From positions 29,594 to 93,593 of the forward strand of contig RIAZ01000021.1 in NCBI GenBank assembly GCA_003762615.1: 64,000 nt of DNA. Direction: 5' to 3'. The position numbers and the translations under genes are program-made. The stretch is from Muribaculaceae bacterium Isolate-037 (Harlan) (GTDB taxonomy: Bacteria > Bacteroidota > Bacteroidia > Bacteroidales > Muribaculaceae). Shown here piece by piece: positions 28,013 to 35,322 of the stretch (the stretch's first letter is position 1; every line of letters begins with the position of its first letter). The notes below the pieces were generated by a model, which was given only the letters and a program-made list of their open reading frames with translations, had not been told where the DNA came from and did not search any database.

Positions 28013-28110
28013 TAGCAAGATTATACAACTAATGAAAGACTACCATCAATTTTCAGAACCTTATTTTTGACATAGTAATTTGCCGCCACGCTTGATAATG
28101 GAAAGATTAT

Positions 28111-29334
28111 TTGATGAATGACACTTTATTCTTTGGATGCAAACCTCTTTATGTAATGGCGAAGCCCGTCGGAGCACGATGTAATCTGTCATGCGAGTAT
28201 TGCTATTATCTTGAAAAGGTGAATCTGTATGCCGATAAAGGCGAGAACGGCGTGATGAGCAACGAATTGCTGGAACATTTCACCCGCGAATACATAGAAT
28301 CCCAGACACTGCCTGACGTGCTGTTTCAATGGCACGGCGGCGAACCTCTTATGCGCCCTATCTCATTCTATAAACGGGCAATGGAACTACAACGTAAGTA
28401 TGCCCACGGCAGACGTATAAGCAATGTGCTGCAAACCAACGGCACTCTTCTCAATGACGAATGGTGCCGATTCTTCCGCGACAATGGATGGCTTATAGGC
28501 ATATCTATCGACGGACCACAAGAGTTTCATGATGAATTTAGAAGATTCCGTGGCGGACAACCATCATGGCATAAGGTGATGCGCGGCATTAACCTGCTTA
28601 ACAAATGGCACGTGGAATGGAATGCTATGGCGGTGATAAACGATTTCAATGCCGATTATCCGCTTGATTTATACAATTTCTTCAAGGAGATAGGTGCTCA
28701 CTACATACAGTTCACCCCTATCGTTGAACGTCTGACAGCCAACGGATGCGGGGGACACCTCGCCACGCCATCTGCTACAAATGCCACACTCGCTGATTTC
28801 TCGGTCAGCCCAGAACAATGGGGACAATTCCTCTGTGACCTGTTTGACGAATGGGTGCGCGAGGATGTGGGTAAATATTTCGTGCAACTCTTCGATGCCA
28901 CACTTGCCAATTGGGTGGGACAAGAACCGGGAGTATGCTCTACGGCAGCTCAATGCGGGCAATCAGTATGTATGGAGCATAACGGAGACGTCTATTCTTG
29001 CGACCATTTCGTATTTCCGGAATATAAGTTAGGAAATATCAGAAATTCCACACTTATAGAAATGGCGTATGGCGACAAACAGAAGCTTTTCGACAACATG
29101 AAGGGCAATCTGCCCGGACAATGCCGTAAATGCGAATGGCTATTTGCATGCCACGGAGAATGCCCCAAGAACAGATTCGCGACAACTGCCGACGGTGAGT
29201 CGGGACTGAACTATCTCTGCGAAGGATATCGTAAATTTTTCAAGCATGTGGCTCCCTATATGGATTTCATGAAGAATGAGATTGACAACAGACGGTCGCC
29301 GGCAAATGTGATGAAAGCCGACATAAAGTCTTGA
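28111..29334 (+). CDS. Anaerobic sulfatase-maturating enzyme (radical SAM, SPASM)
   Basis: This cytoplasmic enzyme oxidises the active-site Ser or Cys of sulfatases to formylglycine without oxygen. The 407-residue protein has the radical SAM motif C24-N-L-S-C28-E-Y-C31, a GGEPL motif and a SPASM region with auxiliary-cluster cysteines (CSTAAQCGQSVC; SCDHF; CRKCEWLFACHGECPKN; LC). It is the first gene of a pair with a sulfatase whose start lies just downstream. It would mature that sulfatase and perhaps others elsewhere. Confidence 0.95.
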   Translation: MMNDTLFFGCKPLYVMAKPVGARCNLSCEYCYYLEKVNLYADKGENGVMSNELLEHFTREYIESQTLPDVLFQWHGGEPLMRPISFYKRAMELQRKYAHGRRISNVLQTNGTLLNDEWCRFFRDNGWLIGISIDGPQEFHDEFRRFRGGQPSWHKVMRGINLLNKWHVEWNAMAVINDFNADYPLDLYNFFKEIGAHYIQFTPIVERLTANGCGGHLATPSATNATLADFSVSPEQWGQFLCDLFDEWVREDVGKYFVQLFDATLANWVGQEPGVCSTAAQCGQSVCMEHNGDVYSCDHFVFPEYKLGNIRNSTLIEMAYGDKQKLFDNMKGNLPGQCRKCEWLFACHGECPKNRFATTADGESGLNYLCEGYRKFFKHVAPYMDFMKNEIDNRRSPANVMKADIKS

Positions 29335-29378
29335 TTGTAGAGATTATGATAATTCCACTATATTTATATAAACCAAAA

Positions 29379-31049
29379 ATGTACAAAAATTGGCTACTCC
29401 CTACGGCAATGGCATTGATGCCCACTACTCTGGCTGCCAAAGGGGAGACAGAACGCCCCAACATCATGATAATCATGGTGGACGATATGGGCTATAGCGA
29501 TCCTCAATGCTTCGGCGGAGAGGTGCAAACACCCAACCTCAACGCTCTGGCACAAGATGGAGTGCGTTTCACACAGTTCTTCAACTGCGGCAGAAGCTGT
29601 CCGTCACGCGGTTCTCTCATGACCGGTCTTTATGCGCAGGAATGTGGCATAACTGGTATGGGCGTGAGCCTCAACAAAGAGTGTGTCACTATTCCCGAAG
29701 TTCTGAAAACAGCCGGCTACACCACCGCCATGTCGGGAAAATGGCACCTGTCGCTCACCCGCGCCATAAACGGCAAGAATAATTCCCCGGAGCAGCTGCA
29801 ATGGCTCTCCCATCAGAACTATTTCGATAATGCCCCCTTCGCGCCTCTCGACACATATCCCTGCAACCGTGGTTTCGATGAGCATTGGGGCACAATATGG
29901 GGAGTCTGTGACCATTTCGATCCATTCTCTCTGGTGCACAACGAGGAGCCTATCTATGTAGACGGGATACCCGACGGCTTCTACAGTACCGACTTCGTGA
30001 CTCAAAAAGCCAACGACATGCTTGACGAGCTGACGAAAAAGGATGAGCCATTCTTCATGTATGTGGCATATACCGCACCCCACTGGCCCCTCCATGCTAA
30101 ACCCGCCGACATAGCCAAATACAAAGGGAAGTATGACGAAGGGTGGGATGTGCTGCGCGAACGCAGATATAAAAGGATGGTTGAAATGGGGCTGGTGGAT
30201 CCCAAACAGACACCGAATGCCCCCAACGCATCGGGACGCTCATGGGAGAAAGAGAAGGACAAGGCGTTTCAATCTGCCAACATGGAGGTGCACGCCGCCA
30301 TGGTGGATTGCGTGGACCAAGGCATAGGAAAGATCATAGCCAAACTGAAAGAAACCGGTGAATACGACAACACCATAATAATCTTTTCAAGCGATAACGG
30401 GGCATCAAGCGAAAACTACACCATCGGCGACTTTGACCGCCACAACATGACCCGCGACGGACGACAGGTGGTGCACAACTCACAGACTCCGGGCGACGCA
30501 CTCTCCTATAACTATCTCGACACCGGATGGGCAGGGGCAGTCAACACCCCCTTCCACTATTGGAAACGCGAGTCGTTCCACGGAGGTACGGCAGCACCTA
30601 CAATCGTAGTATGGTCCAAAGGCATGAAGAAGAATCTGAAAGGATCCATAGTGACTAAACCCTGCCAATACATCGACGTTATGCCTACATTCCTTGAGGC
30701 TTCCGGCGCACAGTATCCCAAGACTTACAAGAACCACGACATCCGCCCTCTTGCTCCGGAAGGACAGAGCTTCCTCCCCTTGATAACAGGGAAAGGGAAA
30801 TGGAAAGGGAACCGCACCCTGTTCTGGGAGCATGAAAGCGGCAAGGCTGTGCGTATGGGCGACTGGAAGATGACGGCTCTATGCGGCGGCAAATGGCAAC
30901 TCTTCAACATGAAGAACGACTATTCCGAGACCAACAACGTGGCTGCACAGCACCCGGAGAAGATTCGCGAAATGAAGAAGGCATGGAACGCATGGGCTAA
31001 CCGTGTCGGACTAAAAGTCAATGACACCGATGACGACGTGAAGTTATAA
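29379..31049 (+). CDS. Secreted arylsulfatase-type sulfatase, Ser-type
   Basis: This S1-family sulfatase hydrolyses sulfate esters after formylglycine formation. The start at ATG 29379 gives a signal peptide (MYKNWLLPTAMALMPTTLAA); another ATG at 29346 is in frame. Metal-binding Asp35-Asp36 lie in MVDDMGY. The modification motif is S73-C74-P-S-R, so the residue to be oxidised is serine, with a cysteine in the variable next position (compare the common CCPSR). Downstream are the conserved GKWHL and SSDNGA motifs, the latter supplying metal ligands. The length of about 557 residues is normal. The sulfated substrate (mucin O-glycan, glycosaminoglycan or other) is unknown. Confidence 0.92.
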   Translation: MYKNWLLPTAMALMPTTLAAKGETERPNIMIIMVDDMGYSDPQCFGGEVQTPNLNALAQDGVRFTQFFNCGRSCPSRGSLMTGLYAQECGITGMGVSLNKECVTIPEVLKTAGYTTAMSGKWHLSLTRAINGKNNSPEQLQWLSHQNYFDNAPFAPLDTYPCNRGFDEHWGTIWGVCDHFDPFSLVHNEEPIYVDGIPDGFYSTDFVTQKANDMLDELTKKDEPFFMYVAYTAPHWPLHAKPADIAKYKGKYDEGWDVLRERRYKRMVEMGLVDPKQTPNAPNASGRSWEKEKDKAFQSANMEVHAAMVDCVDQGIGKIIAKLKETGEYDNTIIIFSSDNGASSENYTIGDFDRHNMTRDGRQVVHNSQTPGDALSYNYLDTGWAGAVNTPFHYWKRESFHGGTAAPTIVVWSKGMKKNLKGSIVTKPCQYIDVMPTFLEASGAQYPKTYKNHDIRPLAPEGQSFLPLITGKGKWKGNRTLFWEHESGKAVRMGDWKMTALCGGKWQLFNMKNDYSETNNVAAQHPEKIREMKKAWNAWANRVGLKVNDTDDDVKL

Positions 31050-31070
31050 TCATCAGTCAGAAGCAACGGT

Positions 31071-31117
31071 AAAGCCGGCGTATCCGTATTCTACAGGACA
31101 CGCCAGCTTTATTTTTC
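31071..31117 (+). terminator. Terminator of the anSME-sulfatase operon
   Basis: AAAGC-C-GGCGT (31071-31081) pairs with ACGCC-A-GCTTT (31100-31110), with one internal mismatch, and an ATTTTT tract follows. Confidence 0.7.
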
Positions 31118-31214
31118 ATAATTAACGCTATTTTCACAAAGCGCAATACCCCAACAAATTAGAATCCGCACAAAGTCAAAATTACAAAATAAGCAAAAAA
31201 AATAATGCCCAAAA

Positions 31215-31246
31215 TTTGGCAGTTCGGAAAAAACATCGTAACTTTG
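31215..31246 (+). promoter_or_regulatory. Promoter of tRNA-Asp copy 1
   Basis: TTTG (31215-31218) and TAACTTTG (31239-31246) are 20 bp apart. Confidence 0.8.
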
Positions 31247-31291
31247 CACTCGCAATCGGGAAACGATGATACGGAACGAAAGCAAAACCTT

Positions 31292-31366
31292 GGTGCGGTA
31301 GTTCAGCCTGGTTAGAATACATGCCTGTCACGCATGGGGTCGCGGGTTCAAGTCCCGTCCGCACCG
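31292..31366 (+). tRNA. tRNA-Asp (anticodon GTC), copy 1
   Basis: Acceptor GGTGCGG pairs with CCGCACC, the anticodon arm is CATGC-CTGTCAC-GCATG with GTC, the T arm is GCGGG-TTCAAGT-CCCGT, and the discriminator is G. Length is 75 nt and CCA is not encoded. Confidence 0.95.
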
Positions 31367-31378
31367 CCGAGGAGAGAG

Positions 31379-31421
31379 GAAGAGGAGCAGTGTAGACTTA
31401 GGTTTCCTGCTCCTCTTTTTT
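31379..31421 (+). terminator. Terminator of tRNA-Asp copy 1
   Basis: AGAGGAGCAG pairs perfectly with CTGCTCCTCT across a 16-nt loop, with a T-run after it. Confidence 0.9.
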
Positions 31422-31572
31422 CATATACATATCCTACCCTATCCAGAATTCCGGTCAGACACAGACATACACATTACAAGACCGTAACAGACTGGATAGC
31501 AACGCTATCATAGCGACCAGCAATCCCATCTTGAAATACATATCAAAATATTTCAAAAAAAATTAAAAAAAA

Positions 31573-31604
31573 TTTGGTGGTTTCGGAAAAACATCGTAAC
31601 TTTG
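31573..31604 (+). promoter_or_regulatory. Promoter of tRNA-Asp copy 2
   Basis: TTTG (31573-31576) and TAACTTTG (31597-31604) are 20 bp apart, as in copy 1. Confidence 0.8.
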
Positions 31605-31650
31605 CACTCGCAATCGGGAAACGATGATACGGAACGAAAGCAAAAACTTT

Positions 31651-31725
31651 GGTGCGGTAGTTCAGCCTGGTTAGAATACATGCCTGTCACGCATGGGGTC
31701 GCGGGTTCAAGTCCCGTCCGCACCG
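31651..31725 (+). tRNA. tRNA-Asp (anticodon GTC), copy 2
   Basis: The 75-nt sequence is identical to copy 1, with the same cloverleaf and GTC anticodon. It has its own promoter and terminator. Confidence 0.95.
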
Positions 31726-31738
31726 CTGAGGAGAGAGG

Positions 31739-31781
31739 AAGAGGAGCAGAGTAAACTTAGGTTTCCTGCTCCTCTTTTTTT
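31739..31781 (+). terminator. Terminator of tRNA-Asp copy 2
   Basis: Same AGAGGAGCAG/CTGCTCCTCT stem as copy 1, with slightly different loop bases and a T-run. Confidence 0.9.
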
Positions 31782-31865
31782 ACAATCTATCCGGTTTTCA
31801 CAATCTATCCGGCAAAACAGTATTAATCATTATTTCCACCCCGTAATGAAGCAGGGGACTCAATT

Positions 31866-32291
31866 ATGATCTGCATAATCAACGGACCAAACCTAAACCT
31901 TCTCGGCAAACGTCAGCCCGAGATATACGGCTCACGGACTTTCGAAGACGTCCTTGATGAGCTGAAAGCCACTTTCCCCGCCACTGAAATCGAATACTTC
32001 CAATCAAATTGCGAAGGCGCAATCATCGACAAGATACACGCTCTCGGCTACGACACACCCTCTTGTGAAGGGATAGTGATCAATCCCGGTGCATACGCCC
32101 ACTATTCCTACGCCATAGCCGACGCGATATCCTCGATACAGCTGCCGGTGGTGGAAGTGCATATCTCCAACATACATGCCCGCGATGAGTTCCGCCACAA
32201 GTCTGTAACCGCCCCGTCATGCAAAGCAATGCTCTGCGGATTCGGGATGAAGGGCTACGAACTCGCGCTACGCTTTTTCAATGCACACTGA
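31866..32291 (+). CDS. aroQ: 3-dehydroquinate dehydratase, type II
   Basis: This enzyme catalyses the third step of the shikimate pathway in the cytoplasm. The 141-residue protein has all type II motifs: GPNLNLLGKRQPEIYG with the catalytic Tyr, NCEGAIIDKIH, INPGAYAHYSYAIADA and the histidine region VHISNIHARDEFRHKS. Its stop overlaps the start of the methyltransferase gene by one base (TGATG), so translation may be coupled. Confidence 0.97.
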   Translation: MICIINGPNLNLLGKRQPEIYGSRTFEDVLDELKATFPATEIEYFQSNCEGAIIDKIHALGYDTPSCEGIVINPGAYAHYSYAIADAISSIQLPVVEVHISNIHARDEFRHKSVTAPSCKAMLCGFGMKGYELALRFFNAH

Positions 32292-32929
32292 TGACTCCGC
32301 AAATCGAAGAATACGTCAACTCGCACATAAGCCGCGAACCCGACTATCTATACCGCATCGACCGTCTCACCAACCTACGGATGATCAACGGGCGCATGTG
32401 CTCCGGACACATACAGGGTCGGCTACTGAAGATGCTCACCACTATGGCTGCCCCGAAAAGAGTGCTTGAACTCGGCACATTCTCCGGATACTCCGCCCTC
32501 TGCATCGCTGAAGGGTTGCAACCCGGTGCGACCATCGACACTATTGAAGTGGACGATGAACTGGAGGACTTCATCCTTCAGAACATATCCATGTCGCCAG
32601 ACGCCGACAAGGTGCGCCTGCACATAGGGGATGCGCTGGAGGTAATGAAGCAATGGGACGACAATGAATTTGATCTCATCTTCATCGATGCCGACAAACG
32701 ACGGTATATCGATTACTTCAACCGTGCAATCCGCCTTCTCCGGAAGGGGGGCTTCATAATAGCCGACAACACCCTCTGGGACGGACACGTCGTGGAGACC
32801 TGCCGACATTCCTCACAGACGCAGGGGATAATCGATTTCAACGACCTCGTGGCAAACGATCCGAGGGTGGAGACCGCAATCATACCTCTTCGCGACGGGC
32901 TCACCATACTGCGGAAAATTGCCGACTGA
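32291..32929 (+). CDS. Class I SAM-dependent O-methyltransferase (caffeoyl-CoA/COMT-like)
   Basis: The 212-residue cytoplasmic enzyme belongs to methyltransferase family 3. I take ATG 32291, which overlaps the aroQ stop; longer starts would run inside aroQ. The SAM-binding loop is VLELGTFSGYSAL, the acidic residue after strand 2 is in IDTIEVDDE, and the metal-binding FIDADKRRYIDYF is present, followed by IIADNTLWDG. Many relatives methylate catechols or tRNA uridine derivatives (TrmR type), so the substrate is open. Pairing with aroQ is common by order but does not prove an aromatic substrate. Confidence 0.88.
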   Translation: MTPQIEEYVNSHISREPDYLYRIDRLTNLRMINGRMCSGHIQGRLLKMLTTMAAPKRVLELGTFSGYSALCIAEGLQPGATIDTIEVDDELEDFILQNISMSPDADKVRLHIGDALEVMKQWDDNEFDLIFIDADKRRYIDYFNRAIRLLRKGGFIIADNTLWDGHVVETCRHSSQTQGIIDFNDLVANDPRVETAIIPLRDGLTILRKIAD

Positions 32930-33063
32930 AACCGTTTTTACCGGCTATTCTCCAGCCGGCATAAACGATAAGCCGCACTGACGCGTTATCTATATATATC
33001 GCGCGGTAAAGCGAATGCCGCACACCCCCTGCGCGGTTTATCAAAGTAAAAATTATCTAAGAA

Positions 33064-33435
33064 ATGGAAGGAAAACGTCAAGCAAAAATAGCTCGTCTCC
33101 TACAGAAGGAGCTGAGCGAGATTTTCCGACGCCAGACTGCCGCTCTCGGCGGAGTGCTCGTGTCGGTCAGCGCGGTCCGCATAACCCCGGATCTAAGCAT
33201 CGCTAAAGTATATCTCAGCATATTCCCTGCCGACAAGAGTCAGGGCATTCTTGAGAATATCAAGAAGCAGACAAAGACCGTAAGATATGAGTTGGCCCAG
33301 GTGGTGAAACAGACATTGCGCAAATGCCCCGACCTGCAGTTCTATCTCGACGACTCCCTTGACTACATCGAGAATATCGACCGTCTCCTCGGTCCGCACA
33401 AAGAAGACGACGAAGAGAAGAAGGAAGAGGAATGA
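33064..33435 (+). CDS. rbfA: 30S ribosome-binding factor A
   Basis: RbfA binds the 16S 5' helix during late 30S maturation and cold adaptation. The 123-residue product has the single KH-like fold: RQAKIARLLQKELSEIF, then LVSVSAVRITPDLSIAKVYLSIF and the closing PDLQFYLDDSLDYIENIDRLL. The acidic/lysine-rich tail is typical. The next gene starts inside its stop codon region (overlap of 4 nt), so the two are translationally coupled. Confidence 0.95.
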   Translation: MEGKRQAKIARLLQKELSEIFRRQTAALGGVLVSVSAVRITPDLSIAKVYLSIFPADKSQGILENIKKQTKTVRYELAQVVKQTLRKCPDLQFYLDDSLDYIENIDRLLGPHKEDDEEKKEEE

Positions 33436-34667
33436 GGATAGCGACACTTCCCGCCCGGATAGCATGGCGATATCTATGGGCTAAAAAATCGCACAGCGCG
33501 GTCAGCGCAATCTCCATAGTATCAGTGGTGGGGGTGGCTGTTGCCACCGCCGCCATTATTTGTGTATTGTCAGTATTCAACGGGTTCAAAGATATCCTGA
33601 CCGATACTACCGATCTTCTTGCCCCCGACATCCTCGTCACTCCGGCAAGGGGGAAGACATTTGCCGATGCCGATTCCATGACGAATATCATAGGGAAAAT
33701 CGACGGTGTGAAAATCGCAATGCCGGCAGTAATAGATAACGCCCTCGCTCTATATGATTCCCGCGAGATGCCGGTCACTCTGCGCGGCATAGTCCCGAAG
33801 GAATATTCACGCATGACGGCAATCGATTCCCTCTTCGTGGCAGGATCGTTCTTTACCAATGACGCTTCCGACCGGGAGGTGGCGGTGTCTGTCGGAGTAG
33901 CCCAGCAACTCGGCATAGGCGCGGAGCCTGACGGCATCTTCCTGTTCGCGCCCAAACGTGAGGGACGTGTCAACATGGCAAATCCCATGAACTCATTCCT
34001 CACCGACTCGGTTGGGATATCCGGCACATTCCAGTCGCTACAGCATGATATCGATGAAAACAGCATAATCTGCGACATCTCCATCGCCCGCAATCTCTTC
34101 CAATACACTACGGAGGCAACCGCAATTGAGATCGAGACCACAGCTCCCGACGACCTCTCCTCTACCGCAGCCCGCATACGCGATCGGCTCGGTGCCTCTG
34201 CCATAGTGAAAGACCGCTACCAGCAGCAGGAAGCCAACTACAGGATGGTATCGATAGAGAAATGGGTGACATTTCTTCTTCTCTCCTTCATTCTCATGAT
34301 AGCCTCATTCAATATAATAAGCACCCTCTGCATGCTGATTCTTGAGAAGCAGTCATCCATGTCGACCCTCATCGCCATGGGCATGACTCGCCGGCAGATC
34401 GGCATGACCTTCTGGTGGGAAAGCATCTACGTCAGCACGGCAGGCGGCGTATGTGGAGTGGTAATCGGCTTAGCCCTGTCGCTCATACAGCAACATTTCG
34501 GCATCATAAAGCTCTCCGGCGATCCCTCCGTGATGATAATCACGGCATATCCCGTGGTCGTGGAATGGACCGACATACTTGTGGCATTCCTACCCGTGAT
34601 GATAATCGGACTCGCCACAGCATCCATATCCGATGCCTACGCACGCTCCAGAGCCGCGAAATTATGA
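33432..34667 (+). CDS. LolC/LolE-type lipoprotein-releasing ABC permease
   Basis: This 411-residue inner-membrane permease has MacB/FtsX topology. One N-terminal helix (about 25-48) is followed by a large periplasmic domain (about 50-275) and three C-terminal helices (about 280-300, 325-350, 375-400). The start AWRYLWAKKSHSAVSAIS is characteristic of Lol permeases. In Bacteroidetes such proteins work with a LolD-type ATPase encoded elsewhere to release lipoproteins from the inner membrane. No ATPase is adjacent here. It is coupled to rbfA by an ATGA overlap, an order seen in other Bacteroidales. Confidence 0.85.
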   Translation: MRIATLPARIAWRYLWAKKSHSAVSAISIVSVVGVAVATAAIICVLSVFNGFKDILTDTTDLLAPDILVTPARGKTFADADSMTNIIGKIDGVKIAMPAVIDNALALYDSREMPVTLRGIVPKEYSRMTAIDSLFVAGSFFTNDASDREVAVSVGVAQQLGIGAEPDGIFLFAPKREGRVNMANPMNSFLTDSVGISGTFQSLQHDIDENSIICDISIARNLFQYTTEATAIEIETTAPDDLSSTAARIRDRLGASAIVKDRYQQQEANYRMVSIEKWVTFLLLSFILMIASFNIISTLCMLILEKQSSMSTLIAMGMTRRQIGMTFWWESIYVSTAGGVCGVVIGLALSLIQQHFGIIKLSGDPSVMIITAYPVVVEWTDILVAFLPVMIIGLATASISDAYARSRAAKL

Positions 34668-34746
34668 CCAAATCATAATCACAATGCCATATTATTCAAA
34701 AAATATTCCTGTTTTTTAAGCAAATTGCCAAAAAACAATCCATATT

Positions 34747-34778
34747 TTTGCAGATTTATAAAATTTATAATAAATTTG
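34747..34778 (+). promoter_or_regulatory. Promoter of the Lrp/AsnC gene
   Basis: TTTG (34747-34750) and TAAATTTG (34771-34778) are 20 bp apart. The TTTG is also the end of a second TATTTTTG box (34743-34750). The leader would be only about 18 nt. Confidence 0.65.
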
Positions 34779-34802
34779 CAGAACCAACTCTAATCTTTAA
34801 CC

Positions 34803-35264
34803 ATGGATCGTATCGATAACTTAGACAAAAAGATTCTAAACATCATCATGACCAACGCACGTATTGCCTCCAAAGACGTGGCAATCGAATGCGGTGTGTC
34901 GCGTGCAGCAATACACCAGCGCATTCAGCGTCTCATTGAAATGAAGGTGATCACCGGCTCCGGTTACAACGTGAATCCTAAGATGCTCGGCTACAACACA
35001 TGCACCTACGTGGGAGTATGCCTCGAAAAAGGACCCATGTATCGCGAAGTGGTCAAGCAACTGGAAAACATCCCTGAAGTAGTGGAATGTCATTTCACAA
35101 CAGGTCCTTACTCAATGCTGATAAAAGTGTACGCACAAGACAATCAGCATCTGATGGAGCTGCTTAATGACAAAATCCAACACATCCCCGGCGTGACAAG
35201 GACTGAAACCCTAATATCGCTGGAGCAGAGCATGAACAGGCAGATAAATATCCCTGTCGACTGA
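34803..35264 (+). CDS. Lrp/AsnC-family transcriptional regulator
   Basis: The 153-residue DNA-binding protein has an N-terminal helix-turn-helix (LDKKILNIIMTNARIASKDVA, then GVSRAAIHQRIQRLIEMKVI) and a C-terminal RAM/AsnC ligand domain (VGVCLEKGPMYREVVKQLE; VVECHFTTGPYSMLIKVYA). Such regulators form octamers and respond to amino acids. The short leader and AT-rich promoter suit autoregulation. A strong hairpin follows the stop. Confidence 0.93.
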   Translation: MDRIDNLDKKILNIIMTNARIASKDVAIECGVSRAAIHQRIQRLIEMKVITGSGYNVNPKMLGYNTCTYVGVCLEKGPMYREVVKQLENIPEVVECHFTTGPYSMLIKVYAQDNQHLMELLNDKIQHIPGVTRTETLISLEQSMNRQINIPVD

Positions 35265-35275
35265 AAACGTCTTAT

Positions 35276-35300
35276 CCGGCCGGCAAAAAATGCCGGCCGG
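35276..35300 (+). terminator. GC-rich hairpin after the Lrp gene
   Basis: CCGGCCGGCA and TGCCGGCCGG form a perfect 10-bp stem over a loop of five A. Only AATATTAATTT follows, so it could be a weak terminator or a partial read-through point into the YfhO gene. Confidence 0.6.
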
Positions 35301-35322
35301 CAATATTAATTTCCCTAAGCTG

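Larger units (their letters stand above)
31223..31421 (+). repeat. Direct repeat unit 1 (promoter -7, tRNA-Asp, terminator)
   Basis: About 199 bp, nearly identical to 31582-31781. The shared part starts 16 bp before the -7 box and ends at the terminator T-run. Differences are a few single bases, for example in the A-run at the start and in the terminator loop. Confidence 0.9.
31582..31781 (+). repeat. Direct repeat unit 2 (promoter -7, tRNA-Asp, terminator)
   Basis: Second copy of the 200-bp unit, offset by about 359 bp from the first. The -33 box lies just outside the repeat in both copies but is present in each. Confidence 0.9.

Noticed and set aside
33260..34204. A 314-codon minus-strand frame inside the Lol-type permease and rbfA
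   Set aside because: It is antisense to two well-supported genes, Arg/Ser-rich and without a recognisable domain.
35290..35322. Upstream start of the YfhO gene at 35290
   Set aside because: This ATG lies inside a perfect 10-bp hairpin and precedes residues unlike a membrane signal; the ATG cluster at 35323-35329 fits better.
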